Assembly: GCA_023444095.1 (NCBI GenBank)
Contig: JAEZRP010000036.1
Coordinates: forward strand, 279,318 to 343,317
Direction: 5' to 3'
DNA: 64,000 bases
Source: Bacillota bacterium
GTDB lineage: Bacteria > Bacillota > Clostridia > Christensenellales > Aristaeellaceae
The notes beneath the pieces were generated by a model, which worked only from the letters and a program-made list of their open reading frames with translations, had not been told where the DNA came from and did no database searches. Every line of letters begins with the position of its first letter. Position 1 is the first letter of the stretch. Shown one piece after another: positions 50,911 to 58,665 of the stretch. A program made the translations under genes and the position numbers.

Positions 50911-51759
50911 ATGCCGGACATCAACTGGTACCCGGGCCACATGGCGCGCTCGCGCAGGCTCCTTTCAGACCAGCTCCGCGCGGTGGACGCCGTGATCGAG
51001 CTGGCGGACGCCCGCGCGCCGCTCGCCACGCGCAATCCCGACCTCGAGCGGCTCACGCGCGGCAAGGCGCGGCTTCTGGTCCTCAACAAGGCGGACCTCG
51101 CGGACGACGCGGCCACGTCGAAGTGGCTCGCGCACTTCCGCGCGCGGGAGCTGGAGACTGCGCGGTTCAACGCCAACGGCGCGCGCGCGAACCAGATCCT
51201 CTCGCGCCTTGACGAGCTGACGCGCCCCGCCGTGGAGCGCGCCGCGAAGCGCGGCATCAAAAAGACGGCCCGCATCATGGTGATCGGCATCCCGAACGTG
51301 GGAAAGTCCACATTCATCAACCGCATCAACGGTTCGCCCGTGGCCAAGACCGCCGACCGTCCGGGCGTCACGCGCGCGAACCAGTGGATCAAAATCACGC
51401 CCTATCTGGAGCTTCTCGATACCCCCGGCATGCTGCCCCCCAAGCTCGACGATCAGGCGCGCGCGAAGCTCCTCGCGTTTCTGGGTTCCGTGCGCGACCA
51501 GATTCTCGACACCGAGCAGCTCGCCGCCGACCTTCTTTTTCACCTCATGGGCATTTCGCCCGCGGAGACGAAGGCGCGGTTCCGGATCGCGGACGGGGAA
51601 TACGAAACCGCCGACGCGCTCCTCGAGGCCGCGTGCCGGGGCCGGGGCTGGCTCCTTTCGGGCGGGCGGATCGACACCGACCGCGCCGCAGCGCTGGTTC
51701 TCGACGAGTTCCGCGCGGGCAAGGTGGGGAAGATCACCCTCGAACTCCCGGAGGCGTAA
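50911..51759 (+). CDS. rbgA: Ribosome biogenesis GTPase RbgA (YlqF)
   Basis: A 282-aa circularly permuted GTPase needed for late 50S assembly. It opens INWYPGHMARSRRLL (about 4-18); G4 VLNKADLAD (about 60-68) precedes G1 GIPNVGKST (about 126-134) and G3 DTPGMLPP (about 169-176), the permuted order of the family. The C-terminal domain (about 195-282) is of normal length. GGAGG lies 6 bases before ATG 50911. rplS-rbgA-rnhB order is a Firmicutes hallmark. Confidence 0.95.
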   Translation: MPDINWYPGHMARSRRLLSDQLRAVDAVIELADARAPLATRNPDLERLTRGKARLLVLNKADLADDAATSKWLAHFRARELETARFNANGARANQILSRLDELTRPAVERAAKRGIKKTARIMVIGIPNVGKSTFINRINGSPVAKTADRPGVTRANQWIKITPYLELLDTPGMLPPKLDDQARAKLLAFLGSVRDQILDTEQLAADLLFHLMGISPAETKARFRIADGEYETADALLEAACRGRGWLLSGGRIDTDRAAALVLDEFRAGKVGKITLELPEA

Positions 51760-51760
51760 G

Positions 51761-52390
51761 ATGCGCGAGACCCCATTCCAGAAGCTCGAACGGCTCACCA
51801 GGATCGAGAAGGAACTATGGGCACAGGGCCGCGCGGTCGCCGGGATGGACGAGGTCGGGCGGGGCCCGCTCGCGGGTCCCGTCGTGACCGCGTGCGTGTC
51901 GATCCCGGAGGGCAGGCTCGTTCCCGGCGTGGATGATTCCAAAAAGCTCTCCGAAAAAAAGCGCGAGTCGCTCTACGATCTCCTGATCGCCGCCGCGGAC
52001 TACTGCGAGATTACATACATCCCACGCGAGATCATCGACGAAATCAATATCCTGAACGCCACGCGCCGCGCCATGGAGGCGTGCGCCGCGGGGTTTCGCG
52101 AAGAAAACGGTATCATCCTGATCGACGCGCTCGAGGGTCTTCTCCTCCCGTGCGAGGGCCGCGCCATCGTCCACGGCGACGCCGAAAGCTACATGATCGG
52201 CGCGGCGTCCGTGATCGCGAAGGTCGCGCGCGACCGGCACATGATGGAGCTCGACGAAATCTACCCCCAGTACGGCTTCGCGCGCAACAAGGGCTACGGC
52301 ACGGCGGAGCATATCGCCGCGCTCAAGGAATACGGTCCCTGCCCGGAGCACAGGCGGACGTTCATCGGACACTTCGTACGGGAGGAATGA
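51761..52390 (+). CDS. rnhB: Ribonuclease HII
   Basis: A 209-aa enzyme that removes RNA from RNA-DNA hybrids and single ribonucleotides from DNA. AGMDEVGRGPLAGPVV (about 27-42) holds the first Asp-Glu pair; IDALEG (about 124) and AKVARDRHM (about 155-163) carry the others. GGAGG precedes ATG 51761 and it follows rbgA by 1 base. It is coupled to the Nudix gene downstream (1-base gap). Confidence 0.95.
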   Translation: MRETPFQKLERLTRIEKELWAQGRAVAGMDEVGRGPLAGPVVTACVSIPEGRLVPGVDDSKKLSEKKRESLYDLLIAAADYCEITYIPREIIDEINILNATRRAMEACAAGFREENGIILIDALEGLLLPCEGRAIVHGDAESYMIGAASVIAKVARDRHMMELDEIYPQYGFARNKGYGTAEHIAALKEYGPCPEHRRTFIGHFVREE

Positions 52391-52391
52391 A

Positions 52392-52868
52392 ATGGCGATC
52401 AGGCTGAGCGCAAGGGGCATCATCATCCACGACTCAAAAATCCTTCTGAACAAGTATGGCGACGGCGTCTATTACGATTTCCCCGGCGGACGGATCGAGG
52501 AAGACGAGACCGCGCCCGAGGCCGTCGCGCGCGAGGTGCGCGAGGAGACGGGCTATTCCGTCGAGGTGGGGGAGTATGTCTGTACGTTTGAATACGAGGC
52601 GAACCGCTGCGGTCATTACGAAGGCGGCGGACATCGCGTGCAAGTGTTTTTCCGGTGCGGATTGAAGGATGGCGCGCAACTCGCCTCGCCCTTTCATACT
52701 GACCACGCCTTCAACGATCCGTCCGTGGCGTCGCGGCCGGCATGGATTCCCCTGTCGGATCTCGGGTCGATTCCCTTCGTCCCCGCGGCGATCCGGGAAT
52801 CGCTGCTCGAATACCTTGAAACGGGAATCTTTCGGCCCGCGTACATGGAGTGCATGAAGCCGGTATAA
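52392..52868 (+). CDS. Nudix hydrolase
   Basis: A 158-aa pyrophosphohydrolase. The box spans about 34-56, with GGRIEEDE and REVREETGY visible, so all Glu ligands are present. SARGIIIHDSKILLNKYGDG at the N-terminus is typical of Nudix proteins acting on nucleotides or their sugars. GGGAGG precedes ATG 52392. It closes the rbgA-rnhB operon. A TATAAT (52864-52869) overlaps its end and could serve the ABC exporter gene. Confidence 0.87.
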   Translation: MAIRLSARGIIIHDSKILLNKYGDGVYYDFPGGRIEEDETAPEAVAREVREETGYSVEVGEYVCTFEYEANRCGHYEGGGHRVQVFFRCGLKDGAQLASPFHTDHAFNDPSVASRPAWIPLSDLGSIPFVPAAIRESLLEYLETGIFRPAYMECMKPV

Positions 52869-52918
52869 TCTTTTTCGACCGAAGGGGAGAACGCGATGCG
52901 GAACAGGCGACCTAATTT

Positions 52919-53017
52919 CTCAGTATGGCCGGGCCTTCGCAAGCCATGCTGAGTCACGCGTCACGAAGCGAGGACCCGACCGTACTTTTGAGATTCCAAT
53001 AAAAAAGGAGTACGGTC
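52919..53017 (+). promoter_or_regulatory. Paired inverted repeats before the ABC exporter gene
   Basis: First, CTCAGTATGG (52919-52928) with CCATGCTGAG (52944-52953), one mismatch. Second, a perfect 9-bp pair GACCGTACT (52978-52986) with AGTACGGTC (53009-53017), which ends at the base before the start codon and covers the end of AAGGAG (53005-53010). It can block the ribosome site as RNA or bind a repressor as DNA. Confidence 0.6.
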
Positions 53018-54721
53018 ATGAAGCATTTGAAGAAGATCGCGATCCGGTACAGGACCCTCATCGCGGTTTATTTCCTTTTGGGCGTTTCGGGCGCCTTTCT
53101 CTCGTCGTTTTCCGCGCGCGCCTTTCAGGCGGTCGTCGACCGTTTCGCGGGCGGCACGCTCACCCTTTCGTCCATCGCCGTCTACGGGACGGCGCTGATC
53201 CTTCTCTACCTCGTCAGCTACCTCGACGAATACCCGACCCGCAGGCTCGAGCACGGCATCGCGCTGGCGCTCAAGACGGATGCGCTCAAAAAGGTGTCGG
53301 TCATCGACTACCTCGCCTACGTGAAGCTCGGCACGGGCACCCTCATCCAGCGCATCGAGAACGGCGCGGCGGCGGGCGCGAACATGCTCTTCGGCTTCTG
53401 GCTCCGGCTCGCGAGCGAGCTCGTCCCCTCGATGCTCTTCTCCATCCTCTTCATCTATTCGATCAACCGGACGATCATGGCCGCGATCGGCGCGGGCTAT
53501 GTCCTGGTGTTCCTCGTGACGAACCTTCTTCTCCGGGCGCTTTACCGGATCAAGGAGAAAATCCTCGTGGGCGAGGAGGCGTTCAACCACACCCTCGTGC
53601 GCGGGTTCATGGAGATGGTGGTGTTCCGCGTGAACCGCCGCTTTCGGGCCGAGATCGAGAAGGCCGAGCGCGCGGCGGGGGAGATCGCCTTTGGAAAGGC
53701 GAAGATGAAGATGATCCACGAGGCGTTTTTCACCATCTTCGCGGTGCTCGTCGGCCTTTTCAAGATCGGCATCATTTTCTACGGCTGGCGCGCGGGCGCG
53801 CTCACCGTCGGCGAGATCGTCGCGCTCATCGCGCTCCTCGACAACGCCTATACGCCGGTCGCCATCTTTAACGTCCTCTACATCGACTACAAGCTCGACC
53901 GCGTCGCCTTCCGGCGATACGCGGCGTTTCTCGACGCCCCGGAGGACGCGCACCTTCTGACGGGCCGCGCGCTCGGGGAGCTTGCGGGCGGGATCGCGCT
54001 GCGGGACGTCTCCTTCTCCTATGAGAACCGGACGATCCTCGAGGGCTTCTCCCTCGAGATCCAAAGGGGCCGCTCCCTCGCGCTGGTCGGGGAAAGCGGC
54101 TCCGGAAAGTCCACGATCGTAAAGCTCCTCGCGGGGCTCGTCCATCCCGCGTCCGGCGCGGTGGAGATTGGCGGGCAAAGCCTCGACGAAGTCAATCTGA
54201 ATGCCTGGTACGGCCAGATCGCCTACCTCCCGCAGGAGTCGTCGGTGTTTGACGGAACCCTGCGCGAGAATCTCGCCTTCGACGAGACGATTTCAGACGC
54301 CGCGCTTCTCTCTGCGCTCGAGCGCGCGGGCCTCATGCCCCTCTACGAAAAGCTTCCGCAGGGCCTCGACACGCCCCTCGGCGAGCGCGGCGTGATCCTC
54401 TCGGGCGGCGAACGCCAGCAGCTCGCCCTCGCGCGGCTCGCCTTCTCGCGCGCGCAGCTCGTGCTGTTCGACGAGGCGACCTCGGCCATCGACAACCTGA
54501 CGGAAGAGGCCGTCATGAGACAGACCATGGCCGCTCTTTCTGGCCGCACGGTCGTCGCCGTGGCGCACCGGCTGGATTCCGTGAAGGATTTTGACGAGAT
54601 CGCCGTCATGCGGGAGGGAAAAATCGCCGAGCGCGGCAGTTTCGATTCCCTGATGCAAAGAAACGGCCCCTTCCGCGCGCTCTATGAGCGCGCGCCGGGG
54701 AGCCGCGACTGCCGCAAATAG
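53018..54721 (+). CDS. ABC exporter half-transporter
   Basis: A 567-aa exporter subunit with six membrane helices (about 12-310) and an ATPase domain (330-560). Walker A is GESGSGKST (about 363-371), the signature ILSGGERQQ (about 462-470) and Walker B LVLFDEATSAID (about 484-495). The membrane domain is similar in layout to the exporter at 1.7 kb but sequence identity is low. AAGGAG lies before ATG 53018 inside an inverted repeat. Its 3' end overlaps the convergent MATE gene by 40 bases. The substrate is not evident. Confidence 0.87.
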   Translation: MKHLKKIAIRYRTLIAVYFLLGVSGAFLSSFSARAFQAVVDRFAGGTLTLSSIAVYGTALILLYLVSYLDEYPTRRLEHGIALALKTDALKKVSVIDYLAYVKLGTGTLIQRIENGAAAGANMLFGFWLRLASELVPSMLFSILFIYSINRTIMAAIGAGYVLVFLVTNLLLRALYRIKEKILVGEEAFNHTLVRGFMEMVVFRVNRRFRAEIEKAERAAGEIAFGKAKMKMIHEAFFTIFAVLVGLFKIGIIFYGWRAGALTVGEIVALIALLDNAYTPVAIFNVLYIDYKLDRVAFRRYAAFLDAPEDAHLLTGRALGELAGGIALRDVSFSYENRTILEGFSLEIQRGRSLALVGESGSGKSTIVKLLAGLVHPASGAVEIGGQSLDEVNLNAWYGQIAYLPQESSVFDGTLRENLAFDETISDAALLSALERAGLMPLYEKLPQGLDTPLGERGVILSGGERQQLALARLAFSRAQLVLFDEATSAIDNLTEEAVMRQTMAALSGRTVVAVAHRLDSVKDFDEIAVMREGKIAERGSFDSLMQRNGPFRALYERAPGSRDCRK

Positions 54722-56025
54722 TACGCGATCACCAGTATCACCGTCGCTCCCGCCCAGGCCATGGGCTCCGCGTAGAAGATGCCCCGCGCGCCGACGCTGC
54801 GCGTGAGGATCCACGCAGCGCCCACGCGCATCGCGCATTCGGCGAACCCGGAAACCATGGGCATCACCGTGTCGCCCATGCCCTGGAGCGCGGAGCGGTA
54901 GACGTGCAGATAATAGAGGATGGAGAGCGTCGCAGCCATCGTGAACAGGTATCTTGTCGCGATCTCCATGATCTTGGGATCGGCGGATTGCTCGATGAAC
55001 AGCGAGAGGATGCTTTCCCCGAACAGGTACATGGCGCCCGACATTGCGACGGAGGTGACGGTCGCGATGGCGAGTGCACGGTTCACGCCGCGCCGGATGC
55101 GCGCGTAATTCCGCGCGCCCAGGTTCTGCCCCGCGTAGGTCGTGACCGCGTAGCCGTAGGACACCGCCGCCATCTCGAACGCGCCGTAGAGCTTGTTGGT
55201 GGCGGTGAATCCCGCCACATAGTGAAAGCCCAGCTGGTTGACGACGCGCTGCACCGCCATGCCGCCCAGCGCAATGAGTCCGTTCTGAAACGCCATGGGG
55301 AGGGCGAGGTGAAACAGCATCCCCACGTCCCCCCAATGAATGCGAAAGTCCGCGCGCGCGGGGCGGAGCGCCTCGAGTTTCCGCACAGAAAAAAGGCAGA
55401 AGATGGAAGCCGCGCCCTGCGCGATGACGGTCGCGCCCGCCGCGCCCTTCACGCCCCAGCGAAAGCATACGACGAACAGAAGGTCGAGCCCGATGTTGAT
55501 GAGGGCCGCCGCGACCATGGCGAAAAGCGGCGCGCGGCTGTTCCCCACGGCGCGCAGGAGCGCGGTCAGGAGGTTGAAAAGCGCCGTCACGCCGATCCCG
55601 CCGAAGAGGATGAAGAGGTAATCGGCGGCCATCTCGAACACCAGCTGGTCCGTGTGAAGGAGCCTGAGGAGCGGCCTGACCGCGGCGATGCCCGCAACCG
55701 AAAAAAAGAGTGCGATCCCGGCGCCCAGCAGGATCGTCATCGCCGTCGCGCGGCGAAGCCCCGCCGCGTTCCCCGCGCCGAAGCGCTGCGCGATGAGGAT
55801 CGAGAACCCCTGCATGAATCCGACGATCATTGAGAACCAGAGCCACAGCGGCCAGTCCGCCGAGCCCACCGCGCCCAGCGAGGTGACGCCCGCGAACTGG
55901 CCCACGATCGCCGCGTCGGTCGCGGTATAGAGCTGCTGGAACACGTTTCCCAGCATCAGGGGCAGCGCGAAGAACACGATGTGTCCCGACGGGCTGCCCC
56001 TGGTCATGTCCCTCGTATGCGCCAT
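54682..56025 (-). CDS. MATE-family efflux transporter
   Basis: A 447-aa membrane protein with 12 predicted helices. PLMLGNVFQQLYTATDAAIVG (about 21-41) opens the first half, and FQNGLIALGGMAVQRVVNQLG (about 245-265) the second. It is a DinF/NorM-like sodium or proton antiporter. ATG 56025 has GGAGG 6 bases upstream and lies one base after the stop of the CCA-adding-type gene, so both are cotranscribed. The 3' end overlaps the exporter gene on the other strand. It differs clearly from the MATE protein at 21.5 kb. Confidence 0.88.
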   Translation of the reverse strand: MAHTRDMTRGSPSGHIVFFALPLMLGNVFQQLYTATDAAIVGQFAGVTSLGAVGSADWPLWLWFSMIVGFMQGFSILIAQRFGAGNAAGLRRATAMTILLGAGIALFFSVAGIAAVRPLLRLLHTDQLVFEMAADYLFILFGGIGVTALFNLLTALLRAVGNSRAPLFAMVAAALINIGLDLLFVVCFRWGVKGAAGATVIAQGAASIFCLFSVRKLEALRPARADFRIHWGDVGMLFHLALPMAFQNGLIALGGMAVQRVVNQLGFHYVAGFTATNKLYGAFEMAAVSYGYAVTTYAGQNLGARNYARIRRGVNRALAIATVTSVAMSGAMYLFGESILSLFIEQSADPKIMEIATRYLFTMAATLSILYYLHVYRSALQGMGDTVMPMVSGFAECAMRVGAAWILTRSVGARGIFYAEPMAWAGATVILVIAYYLRQSRLPGARS

Positions 56026-56026
56026 T

Positions 56027-57376
56027 TCATTCCTCCGGCGGGTATTCCTTCGTGACCGCGCGCAGCGCGCGCGCTTTTTCATGCCCCGAGAAGTGCAGGT
56101 CCCGCGCGCGCTTCAGCATCTCGCCCATGCGCTTTCCGGGCTTGTACCCCGCGGCCACGAGATCCGCGCCCGTGACCATGGGCCTTGCGACGCAGTTCTC
56201 ATAATCGGCCAGCCGTTCCCGCAGAAAATTCCAGTGCTCCATCCGGTACGGCCCGTCCAGCTTTCCGCTCGCGTCCGCGCGCGACAGGAGGATGAGGTCC
56301 TCCGGGCACACGCTCTCGTCGAACATCCGCCGCGTCTTGAGCCTTTTCGAGCGCGCCTGCGCCATCATGTTCGGCCGCATGTGAAGAAGCGTCATGTTCT
56401 TGACGTACGCGATGGTCCGGGCGTTTGTCGTAAGCCTTTGAAGCTGACTTTCCGCGAGCAGGACCCCCGTCTCCGGGTGGCGGTAGGATGTGATCCGCCC
56501 CTGCGTCACCTCGCTCGCGTTCTGCTTGCCCAGATCGTGCATCAGCGCCGCGAGCATGAAGTTCGCGGGCTCCTTCGCCATCGGACGCAGCGCCGCAGCC
56601 GCGTCGAGGGTGAGCATGGTGTGTTCGAAGACGTCGCCCTCCGGGTGGAATTTCGGATTCTGCTCGACCCCGATCAGCCCCGCGATCTCCGGAAAAAACG
56701 CGTTCAGCCTGTCCATCTCGCGAAGCACCCGGAAAAAGACGCTCGGCTTGTCCGCCTTCAGAAGCGCCTTCAATAATTCCTCGTAGATCCGCTCGCGCGA
56801 GAGGTGCGTGACGTCGATCCCCCGGCACAGGGAAACCGTCTCTTCTGCTACCGTCGCGCCGAGCCGCGCCGCGAACTGCGCCGCGCGGAACACCCGAAGC
56901 GCGTCGTCCGCGAACGTCGCGTCGGACACGTGCCGGATGATCCTCCTTTCGAGGTCGGCCTTCCCGCCCCAGAAGTCCAGTATCTCCTCCGTCAGCGGGT
57001 CGAGCATCATGGCGTTCACCGTGAAATCCCGCCGCGCGCTCGCCTCCCTCGGCGTCATGAACGGATCGACCCGCACGTCGAAGTCCGTGTGCCTGACCCC
57101 CGCGCGGGATTCCCTGCGCGGCATCGCCACGTCGATGTCCGTGTGGCGCATCCCGATTACGCCGAACGACGCGCCCTTTTCATAGGGCTCGCCGATCTCC
57201 GAAAGAAGCGCGCGCAGCCGGTCGGGCGTCACGCCGAAGACCTCGATATCGATGTCCTTTCCGGCAGCCCCCGTCAGCCTGTCGCGCACGTATCCGCCCA
57301 CAAAATAAGCGCGCCCGCCGGCTTTCTCCACCGCGCGCGCAATCTCGAGCGATCTTTTTTCGTCGTTCACTCGCAT
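56027..57376 (-). CDS. CCA tRNA nucleotidyltransferase/poly(A) polymerase-family protein with HD domain
   Basis: A 449-aa class II nucleotidyltransferase. GRAYFVGGYVRDRLTG (about 20-35) and KDIDIEVFGV (about 38-47) hold the catalytic Asp pair. ARRDFTVNAMM (about 112-122) is the family RRD motif. An HD domain (about 240-370) with HTMLTLDAAA and MHDLGK adds phosphohydrolase-type metal residues, as in CCA enzymes that also repair 2',3'-cyclic ends. The start is ATG 57376, whose -10 box lies only 10 bases upstream, so the message may be nearly leaderless; no Shine-Dalgarno site is visible beyond GGGTG. Followed by the MATE gene. Confidence 0.85.
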   Translation of the reverse strand: MRVNDEKRSLEIARAVEKAGGRAYFVGGYVRDRLTGAAGKDIDIEVFGVTPDRLRALLSEIGEPYEKGASFGVIGMRHTDIDVAMPRRESRAGVRHTDFDVRVDPFMTPREASARRDFTVNAMMLDPLTEEILDFWGGKADLERRIIRHVSDATFADDALRVFRAAQFAARLGATVAEETVSLCRGIDVTHLSRERIYEELLKALLKADKPSVFFRVLREMDRLNAFFPEIAGLIGVEQNPKFHPEGDVFEHTMLTLDAAAALRPMAKEPANFMLAALMHDLGKQNASEVTQGRITSYRHPETGVLLAESQLQRLTTNARTIAYVKNMTLLHMRPNMMAQARSKRLKTRRMFDESVCPEDLILLSRADASGKLDGPYRMEHWNFLRERLADYENCVARPMVTGADLVAAGYKPGKRMGEMLKRARDLHFSGHEKARALRAVTKEYPPEE

Positions 57377-57386
57377 CACCCATTCG

Positions 57387-57416
57387 ATTATATCACGATC
57401 CGGGCGCGAAAAGCAA
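57387..57416 (-). promoter_or_regulatory. Promoter giving a near-leaderless mRNA
   Basis: Minus-strand TTGCTT (57416-57411), 18-bp spacer, TATAAT (57392-57387). Transcription would start near 57380, 0-5 bases before the start codon of the CCA-adding-type gene. Confidence 0.55.
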
Positions 57417-57453
57417 GATTGTCACCTCGCTCCATTGGTTCCGGCGAAACGGG

Positions 57454-57482
57454 TTGACAGAAATTGCCGACTGTGCTACACT
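57454..57482 (+). promoter_or_regulatory. Promoter of the attenuated methyltransferase gene
   Basis: TTGACA (57454-57459), 17-bp spacer, TACACT (57477-57482). It begins a leader of about 250 bases; this and the leader account for the 361-base gap before the methyltransferase gene. Confidence 0.82.
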
Positions 57483-57514
57483 CCTGTTAATTCTATAATG
57501 AAAGGGGCACTCCG

Positions 57515-57526
57515 ATGATTCTGTAA
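57515..57526 (+). CDS. Three-codon leader ORF (MIL)
   Basis: ATG ATT CTG TAA. AAAGGGG (57501-57507) lies 7 bases upstream, a ribosome site as good as those of real genes. The stop is followed at once by the 5' arm of the first leader stem (57527-57535), so a ribosome here would cover it. Very short leader ORFs of this kind control antibiotic-responsive genes; the function is inferred from layout. Confidence 0.55.
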   Translation: MIL

Positions 57527-57648
57527 CCTTTTGACGAGCCGCTTTCTGTCTCACATTTCCGTGAGGCTTGGTTGCGTTGTCAAAGGGCTGTCATCAGTGT
57601 GCCTGTCAGCAATGTGCGGATTGCCGCATGTTGTTGTGCCTTGATGCA
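57527..57648 (+). promoter_or_regulatory. Structured attenuator leader
   Basis: CCTTTTGAC (57527-57535) pairs with GTCAAAGG (57579-57586), one bulge, enclosing an inner hairpin CTCAC-ATTTCC-GTGAG (57550-57565). Downstream, GCGG-ATTG-CCGC (57616-57627) and a GTGC/GCAC stem (near 57636-57648) precede the terminator. Alternative pairings among these can form an antiterminator. Confidence 0.6.
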
Positions 57649-57679
57649 CCTCCCGGCAACGCGGCCCGGAGGTTTTTTT
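57649..57679 (+). terminator. Leader terminator before the methyltransferase gene
   Basis: CCTCCCGG (57649-57656) pairs with CCCGGAGG (57665-57672) with one C-C mismatch, then seven T residues (57673-57679). It lies 61 bases before the coding start, the place of a conditional terminator. Confidence 0.75.
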
Positions 57680-57740
57680 ATATGCGCCGCCTGACCACGG
57701 CATCATCCCCGACAATGGAAAAAAGATGGAGGAACTTAGA

Positions 57741-58514
57741 ATGACGAGCGATATTGGCAATTACGCAAAACATGCCCGGTATTGGGACTGGGGTGGAAAT
57801 GACCGCACGGCGGAACACGAGTATTGGCTGGAATATGCCACGAAGTACGGCAAGAACGTGCTGATCCCCATGTGCGCGTGGGGCGAGACAGGCGCGTACA
57901 TGGCCGAACGCGGCTTCAGCGTCACCGCGTTTGACATCACGCCGGAGATGATTGCCGAAGGGAAGAGGCGCTTCGGCAATGTGCCGGGGCTGCGATTGCG
58001 CGAGGGAGACGTGAGGGATTTCCGCTTTGACATGGTTCCCGCCGACTTTTGCTTCAGCATGGACTTCGGACATATCCTGACAATCGATGACGTGAAAAGA
58101 GCGCTCGCGTGCATCCATGCCCACCTTCGCGACGGAGGATGTCTGGTCATTGAAACGGAATTGCGGCTCCCGGACGCAAAATCAGGTTCTAGCGAGGCGG
58201 ATGCCATCTATCCGATGAAGCAGGTCTATCCGGGAATCAAGGTATGGAAAACCGGTAAATACCGCACCGATGCCGAAACCGGCCGTTTTTACATCGCGCA
58301 AACCTTCTACGCCGAGGACGAGAGCGGCAATGTGAACAGCTTTGATCATGCGTTTTACCTGCAGAATTATGCGCGTGAAGCTTGGCTCGAAGCGTTCGCG
58401 GCGTGCGGTTATGCGGTCGTCGGCGAGTATCGAGACCGGGCGGTGGAATCGTGGCAGAGCGGCGGCGGCGGATTCCGCATCTTTGAGGCGGTGAAACTCC
58501 CGGCTCCAAGGTGA
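57741..58514 (+). CDS. Class I SAM-dependent methyltransferase, TPMT/TehB-like, leader-regulated
   Basis: A 257-aa methyltransferase. The SAM region NVLIPMCAWGETGAYMAERG with FDITPEMIAEGKRRFG (about 40-75) differs from the usual GCGTG loop and recalls thiopurine methyltransferase PMCGK-type loops. DFCFSMDFGHILTIDD (about 98-113) is motif IV, and WQSGGGGFRIFEAVKL ends the protein. No rRNA or DNA target motif such as NPPY is seen, so the acceptor is open (drug, chalcogen or small metabolite). ATG 57741 has GGAGG 8 bases upstream. Codon use is less GC-rich than in neighbours, which suggests acquisition. The long leader with a terminator argues for inducible expression. Confidence 0.82.
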   Translation: MTSDIGNYAKHARYWDWGGNDRTAEHEYWLEYATKYGKNVLIPMCAWGETGAYMAERGFSVTAFDITPEMIAEGKRRFGNVPGLRLREGDVRDFRFDMVPADFCFSMDFGHILTIDDVKRALACIHAHLRDGGCLVIETELRLPDAKSGSSEADAIYPMKQVYPGIKVWKTGKYRTDAETGRFYIAQTFYAEDESGNVNSFDHAFYLQNYAREAWLEAFAACGYAVVGEYRDRAVESWQSGGGGFRIFEAVKLPAPR

Positions 58515-58540
58515 GCGCGGCGAACCGAACGGCATAAAAG

Positions 58541-58660
58541 CAAACGCGGATCGTCCGAGGCCACCCCCGGACGATCCGACAGACAACACATCCCCAGCAA
58601 GGTATTCCAAAGGGCGTCAGCCCTTCGGTGGGAGGTCTGGGAGGGCAAGGCCCTCCAGCG
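58541..58660. repeat. Modular intergenic element, copy 6 (right half)
   Basis: Inner palindrome GGATCGTCCG (58548-58557) with CGGACGATCC (58568-58577), then right arm GGTATTCCAAAGGGCGTCAG (58601-58620) and GGTGGGAGGTCTGGGAGGGC. It lies between the convergent methyltransferase and phosphofructokinase genes. Confidence 0.72.
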
Positions 58661-58665
58661 TTCCC

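Noticed and set aside
57741..58514. The leader-controlled methyltransferase as an Erm-type rRNA dimethylase.
   Set aside because: It lacks the Erm layout and NLPY-type catalytic motif; the SAM loop is closer to TPMT/TehB.
8731..58660. The dispersed repeats as CRISPR units or an integron.
   Set aside because: Copies are far apart, 100-320 bases long, palindromic and without regular spacers; no cas or integrase gene is present.
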